From Streptomyces lydicus (GTDB lineage: Bacteria > Actinomycetota > Actinomycetes > Streptomycetales > Streptomycetaceae), in contig NZ_JNZA01000008.1 in the NCBI RefSeq assembly GCF_000717345.1, forward strand, positions 1-64,000: a stretch of 64,000 nucleotides of DNA, in the 5' to 3' direction. This document shows positions 60,537 through 64,000 of the stretch, in pieces. Within the stretch, counting starts at the first letter, position 1; every line of letters begins with the position of its first letter. The notes below the pieces were generated by a model. It saw only the letters and a list, made by a program, of their open reading frames with translations. It had not been told where the DNA came from and did not search any database. The position numbers were made by a program, and so were the translations under genes.

Positions 60537-61832
60537 ATGAGCGTCATGACGACCCTCCGTTCCCGGATCCTCGCCTGGGCCGGCCGCATGTATCTGGCGA
60601 GAACCCAGAGGAAAGGCTTCGACCTGTCTCGAATGTCTTTCTTGCCCGAGTCCGTCCTGATGCCCCTGCGGCGCGACGGCCTCAACCCGGTGGGTGAGCT
60701 GGCTTCCGTCCGGGAGCGGGAGCCCATCAGCAAGCTTCCGGTGCCGATAGCCGCCAACGTCTGGCTGGTCACCGGCTACGACGAGGTCAAGGCGGTGCTC
60801 GGAAAGGCCAACGCCTTCAGTTCCGACTTCACCAACCTCGTCGGCAAGGCCGGTGCCGGCGCCGAACAGAATCCCGGCGGCCTGGGATTCGCCGACCCGC
60901 CCGTTCACACCCGCCTCCGCAGGCTCCTCACCCCCGAATTCACCATGCGCCGGCTCGGCCGGCTCACCCCCCGCATCCACGAGATCGTCGAGGAACGCCT
61001 CGACGCCATGGAAGAGGCGGGCAAAAACGGCGACCCGGTGGACATCGTCCACTCTTTCGCGCTGCCCATCCCCTCCCTCGTTATTTGCGAACTCCTGGGC
61101 GTCCCTTACGAGGACCGCGCCGACTTCGAGCGGCTGAGCGCGGCGCGCTTCGACCTTTTCAGCGGCGCCAACGCCTCCTTCGGGGCCATATCCGAATCGC
61201 TCTCCTATTTCCGGGACATCGTCAAGAAGCAGCGGGCGGACCCGGGTGACGGACTGCTCGGCATGATCGTCAAGGAACACGGCGACTCGGTGTCCGACGA
61301 GGAACTGGCGGGGCTGGCCGACGGCGTGCTGACCGGCGGCTTCGAGACCACCGCCAGCATGCTCGCGCTCGGCGCCCTGGTCCTCCTCCAGGACCCCAAG
61401 CACTTCGCGGCTCTCAACGACGGCGACGACGTCGTCGACCGCTACGTCGAGGAACTGCTGCGCTACCTGACCGTCGTCCAGGTCGCCTTCCCGCGCTTCG
61501 CCCGCGAGGACCTGGAGATCGGCGGGGTCCAGATCACCGCCGGGGACGTGGTGCTGTGCTCGCTCAGCGGCGCGGACCGGGACGGCAAACTGGGCCCGGA
61601 GATGGAGCAGTTCGACCCCTCCCGCAACGTCCCGTCGCACCTGGCCTTCGGCTACGGCATACACCGCTGCGTGGGCGCCGAACTCGCCCGGATGGAACTG
61701 CGCGCCGCCTACCCCGCCCTGGTCCGCCGCTTCCCCGCCATGCGCCTGGCCGCCAAGCCCGAAGAGCTCGAATTCCGCAAGCTGTCGATCGTCTACGGCC
61801 TCGACTCCCTCCCGGTCCGACTCAACGGCTGA
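60537..61832 (+). CDS. Cytochrome P450
   Basis: A 431-aa bacterial class I P450 that hydroxylates a small molecule using electrons from a ferredoxin. The heme motif is FGYGIHRCVG with Cys378 as the axial ligand. The I-helix oxygen motif is TGGFETTAS, and the ExxR pair is E306-x-x-R309 (VEELLRY). ATG 60537 has GAAAGG upstream; ATG 60546 is also possible. No ferredoxin or reductase gene is beside it. It is alone between the SEDS operon and tRNA-Arg. Substrate not known. Confidence 0.95.
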   Translation: MSVMTTLRSRILAWAGRMYLARTQRKGFDLSRMSFLPESVLMPLRRDGLNPVGELASVREREPISKLPVPIAANVWLVTGYDEVKAVLGKANAFSSDFTNLVGKAGAGAEQNPGGLGFADPPVHTRLRRLLTPEFTMRRLGRLTPRIHEIVEERLDAMEEAGKNGDPVDIVHSFALPIPSLVICELLGVPYEDRADFERLSAARFDLFSGANASFGAISESLSYFRDIVKKQRADPGDGLLGMIVKEHGDSVSDEELAGLADGVLTGGFETTASMLALGALVLLQDPKHFAALNDGDDVVDRYVEELLRYLTVVQVAFPRFAREDLEIGGVQITAGDVVLCSLSGADRDGKLGPEMEQFDPSRNVPSHLAFGYGIHRCVGAELARMELRAAYPALVRRFPAMRLAAKPEELEFRKLSIVYGLDSLPVRLNG

Positions 61833-62312
61833 CCCCACCCCACCGGCTCGCCCCACCACCGCCCGCGAGCCGGCCCCCGCCCCCCGTCGCCCTCGTCACC
61901 ACACCCGGACCCTCGCCCCGCCACCGCTCCTGACATCCGTTCCGCTTCCGCGAGTACGCGTAAAGCGCGCCTTAATTGGGCGGCAAACAAAGCCGTTGAG
62001 CGCGCCTGTGAGTTCCGGGGCTGCGTCTTTCGCCTATGCCCGGTGTGGTGGCGTCAGTGTGGACGCGCCCCCTCTCGGGAAAGCAGCGGTCCGATTCGGC
62101 GGAACGTCACGACGCGCGAGGGCTGAAGTGGCAGGAAGCCCGTCCGAACGGGTGGCGGCCGGACGAGGCCGCTTCTCCGCTGGGCCGCAGGCCGTAAGAC
62201 CTGTGGAACATGAAGATCGAGAAGGCCATGGGACGGGAGACCGGAGGGGGCCAGTGATCGCCGCGGGAATCCCCCACGCCCCTCACGCGTGATCAGCGAC
62301 AGCAAATGACAA
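61833..62312. other. Gene-free interval between P450 and tRNA-Arg terminator
   Basis: About 480 bases. Open frames on both strands (around 61996-62305) overlap each other and lack recognisable protein features. No attachment-site repeat of the tRNA end was recognised in it. I see no RNA gene in it. Confidence 0.4.
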
Positions 62313-62345
62313 AGAGCCGGACCCGATGGTGCTGGGTCCGGCTCT
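62313..62345 (-). terminator. Terminator of tRNA-Arg
   Basis: A 12-bp perfect stem AGAGCCGGACCC/GGGTCCGGCTCT with a 9-base loop. On the minus strand it lies 55 bases past the tRNA 3' end and is followed by TTGTCATTT, a T-rich tail rare in this genome. Confidence 0.85.
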
Positions 62346-62399
62346 CGAAGTCTGGCACTTCAGCAGGTCAGCGGTCTGATCACGCTGGTCTGGCTGGAG

Positions 62400-62471
62400 T
62401 GCCCCCGGCAGGATTCGAACCTGCGCACACGGCTCCGGAGGCCGTTGCTCTATCCCCTGAGCTACGGGGGC
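62400..62471 (-). tRNA. tRNA-Arg (anticodon CCG)
   Basis: A complete 72-base cloverleaf on the minus strand. The acceptor stem is GCCCCCG paired with CGGGGGC plus discriminator A. The D-arm is GCTC...GAGC. The anticodon stem ACGGC/GCCGT encloses CTCCGGA, giving anticodon CCG. The T-arm is GCAGG-TTCGAAT-CCTGC. The 3' CCA is not encoded. It reads CGG, a common arginine codon here. Confidence 0.97.
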
Positions 62472-62683
62472 GTTGCCGCTGTTTGTTGCGGCGACGGGTA
62501 GAACCCTACCAGCTCTGATGGGGTGTTCATGAACAGGTTTCGCGGGAGGTGAGGGAGGGCGTGAGGGGGCGTCCTAGCGCATGGGGAGTGGGTGGTGGTG
62601 GGGGTCGGGGAAAGGTCCCTCACACGGGGGCGGAAGTGGGTAAAACCGGGACGGCGCCGCAGGCGCGCCCCTAGTCTCATGGT

Positions 62684-63196
62684 GTGCCTGGCTTGTCCGG
62701 TCGGATCCTGGTTGTCGATGACAACAAGGTGATCCGGCAGTTGATCAGGGTCAACCTCGAGCTGGAGGGCTTCGAGGTCGTGACCGCGGCTGATGGTGCC
62801 GAGTGTCTGGACGTCGTGCACCACGTGAGACCGGACGTCGTGACCCTGGACGTCGTGATGCCGCGGCTGAACGGTCTGCACACCGCGGCGCGGCTGCGGT
62901 CCGATCCGCGGACGTGGGACATCCCGATCGCCATCGTCAGTGCGTGCACGCAGGGCGAGGTGGACAACGGGGAGACGGTGGGCGTGGACGCGTTTCTGGC
63001 CAAGCCGTTCGAGCCGACCGAGCTGGTGCGGACCGTGGGGAAGCTGGTGCGTGAGGGGCGGCAGCGGGGGCGCGGGCCCGAGGGCGGGGCGCAGGAGAAG
63101 GACGCCGGCGGCGAGGACGGGGAGAGCGACCGGGACGGGGCGGGAATGGTGGACGCGGGAGGGGACGCGGGGCCGGTGGCCCGGCCCGGGGGATGA
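62684..63196 (+). CDS. Single-domain response regulator
   Basis: A 170-aa protein with one receiver domain and no output domain. Acidic residues Asp12-Asp13 are in VVDDNKVIRQ, the phosphoacceptor Asp56 is in VVTLDVVMPRLNG, and Lys107 is in AFLAKPFEPTEL. After residue 125 it has a charged Gly/Glu/Asp-rich disordered tail. GTG 62684 follows a TAGTCT box by 6 bases, so the mRNA may be leaderless. No kinase gene is nearby; it may act as a phosphate sink or through protein contacts. Confidence 0.9.
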   Translation: MPGLSGRILVVDDNKVIRQLIRVNLELEGFEVVTAADGAECLDVVHHVRPDVVTLDVVMPRLNGLHTAARLRSDPRTWDIPIAIVSACTQGEVDNGETVGVDAFLAKPFEPTELVRTVGKLVREGRQRGRGPEGGAQEKDAGGEDGESDRDGAGMVDAGGDAGPVARPGG

Positions 63197-63290
63197 TCAC
63201 CCGTGCGCGCCCCCGTCGGCCGGCCGGCGGGGTGTCCATAAAGCGAAACCGGGTCGCGTGGATGCCCCTGTCCTCCCATACGCTTGTCCC

Positions 63291-64000
63291 GTGACCCCCG
63301 CCGAGCTCTCCCGTACCGTCCTGCGCTCCGTGCGCGGTGCCGTCGAGGAGCGAGAGCTCTCCGTGCCCGTGCCGGCGCGGATCGTGGTGCAGCCGCCGCC
63401 GCGGCCCGGGTGCGGGGACTACGCCTCCAACGTCGCGCTGCAGCTCGCCAAGCCGGCGGGCCGGCCGGCCCGGGAGGTCGCCGAGATTCTGCGCAAGCGG
63501 CTGGCGGGAACCCCCGGCATCGACCGCGTGGAGATCGCCGGGCCGGGCTTTCTGAACTTCACGCTGGGCGACGGGGCGCTGGTCACGCTCGTACGGGACG
63601 TGCGGGCGCAGGGGCCGGCGTACGGGGACCGGAGCGCGGGGAACCGGCCGGTCGCCGACCTTGTCTCCGCCGACCCTGCCCCCGTCGGCCGTGTCTCTAC
63701 CGGCCGTGCCTCCGCCGGGCGGCCCGGCCCGGGTGCTCGTGCGGCCGTGGTGGGCGAGGTGCTGGAGCGGATCGGGGCGGCGGCCGGGCGGACCGGCCGG
63801 GCCGACGGACACCCCGCGCTCGTCCCCGTCCCCGACGACCTCGCCACCCTCACCGCCCGGCTCGGTACCGACGAGGCCCGGTGGATCCTGCTGCGGCCGG
63901 CCGCCCACGATCCGGTCCGGGTGCCCGAGCGGCCCGTGCAGCGGGAGAGCAATCCGCGGTTCCGGGTGCAGTACGCCCATGCGCGGACCCGGGCGCTGGT
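63291..64000 (+). CDS. nrtL: ArgS-related anticodon-binding protein NrtL (partial)
   Basis: The frame from GTG 63291 stays open to the window edge (about 236 codons). Residues 1-110 match the N-terminal additional domain of arginyl-tRNA synthetase (GCGDYASNVALQLAKPAGRPAREVAEILRKRL ... VEIAGPGFLNFTL). After a low-complexity linker the chain jumps to a segment like NPRFRVQYAHARTRAL, which in ArgS begins the C-terminal anticodon-binding DALR domain. The HIGH and KMSK catalytic core is absent. It is therefore a synthetase paralogue that may bind tRNA without aminoacylating it. A TACGCT box 6 bases before GTG suggests a leaderless start. The gene is cut at 64000. Confidence 0.85.
   Translation, partial: MTPAELSRTVLRSVRGAVEERELSVPVPARIVVQPPPRPGCGDYASNVALQLAKPAGRPAREVAEILRKRLAGTPGIDRVEIAGPGFLNFTLGDGALVTLVRDVRAQGPAYGDRSAGNRPVADLVSADPAPVGRVSTGRASAGRPGPGARAAVVGEVLERIGAAAGRTGRADGHPALVPVPDDLATLTARLGTDEARWILLRPAAHDPVRVPERPVQRESNPRFRVQYAHARTRAL

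Noticed and set aside
61996..62305. Overlapping 98-aa (plus) and 83-aa (minus) open frames before tRNA-Arg
   Set aside because: Neither has a good ribosome-binding site or recognisable sequence, and they exclude each other.
62306..62518. 70-aa open frame containing PPAGFEPAHTAPE
   Set aside because: This is the well-known spurious translation across the reverse complement of a tRNA gene and its terminator.

Overview
This window is chromosomal DNA of a Streptomyces-type actinomycete. The evidence is very high GC with strong third-position GC bias, many GTG starts, a nickel superoxide dismutase gene (sodN) beside its processing protease, a fused KGD-type 2-oxoglutarate dehydrogenase, a complete four-gene conservon (cvnABCD) and a HAIR-like operator before lon. 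From memory, the order sodN ... malic enzyme ... kgd ... lon resembles the Streptomyces coelicolor core (about SCO5254-SCO5285). I could not run an alignment to confirm it.

Layout: 1-3.5 kb holds a helicase tail, sodN/sodX, a CGNR regulator divergent from a methyltransferase, then a long palindromic terminator. 3.5-9.8 kb holds an amino-acid-type ABC importer, malic enzyme, a quinone-oxidoreductase-like protein and a HutD-like protein. 9.8-15.8 kb holds a frameshifted cupin, a tandem ABM-domain protein, a small HTH gene with a Clp-N gene under a palindrome-rich and probably leaderless promoter, a serine hydrolase, a DUF4097/PadR pair and a DUF6104 gene.

15.9-28.4 kb is the most distinctive block, a conflict/regulatory-type island. 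In order it encodes a trypsin-co-occurring (Trypco1) protein, a trypsin-like peptidase fused to a VMAP-type C-terminal region, a MoxR-type AAA ATPase, a vWA/SAV_2336-type protein with a long helical-repeat tail, a 69-aa peptide, an FxsB-type radical SAM/SPASM enzyme, and a TIR-NB-ARC-TPR protein of the FxSxx system. A vWA-MoxR-VMAP ternary system therefore sits next to a cyclophane-peptide system. The peptide does not end in FxSxx but has a Tyr-Tyr-Glu-Asp stretch near its C-terminus.

28.4-43.4 kb is largely core: kgd, a two-component pair, a spermidine-synthase-like protein, two membrane proteins, a Cys-cluster/pentapeptide protein, lon, a GH25 lysozyme, a MarR regulator and a PP2C-like protein. 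43.8-49.8 kb is the conservon followed by a StyA-like flavin monooxygenase. 49.8-60 kb holds a TetR regulator, two divergent diiron proteins, an ADP-ribosylglycohydrolase-like protein, a hydrolase/MarR divergent pair with a clear operator, an ABC ATPase, an HD protein and a SEDS-PBP pair. The end holds a cytochrome P450, tRNA-Arg(CCG), a receiver-only response regulator, and the start of an ArgS-related protein (NrtL) cut by the window edge.

Most of the large open frames that overlap these genes are GC-driven shadows and were left out. All family assignments come from reading the protein sequences. No database search was run.
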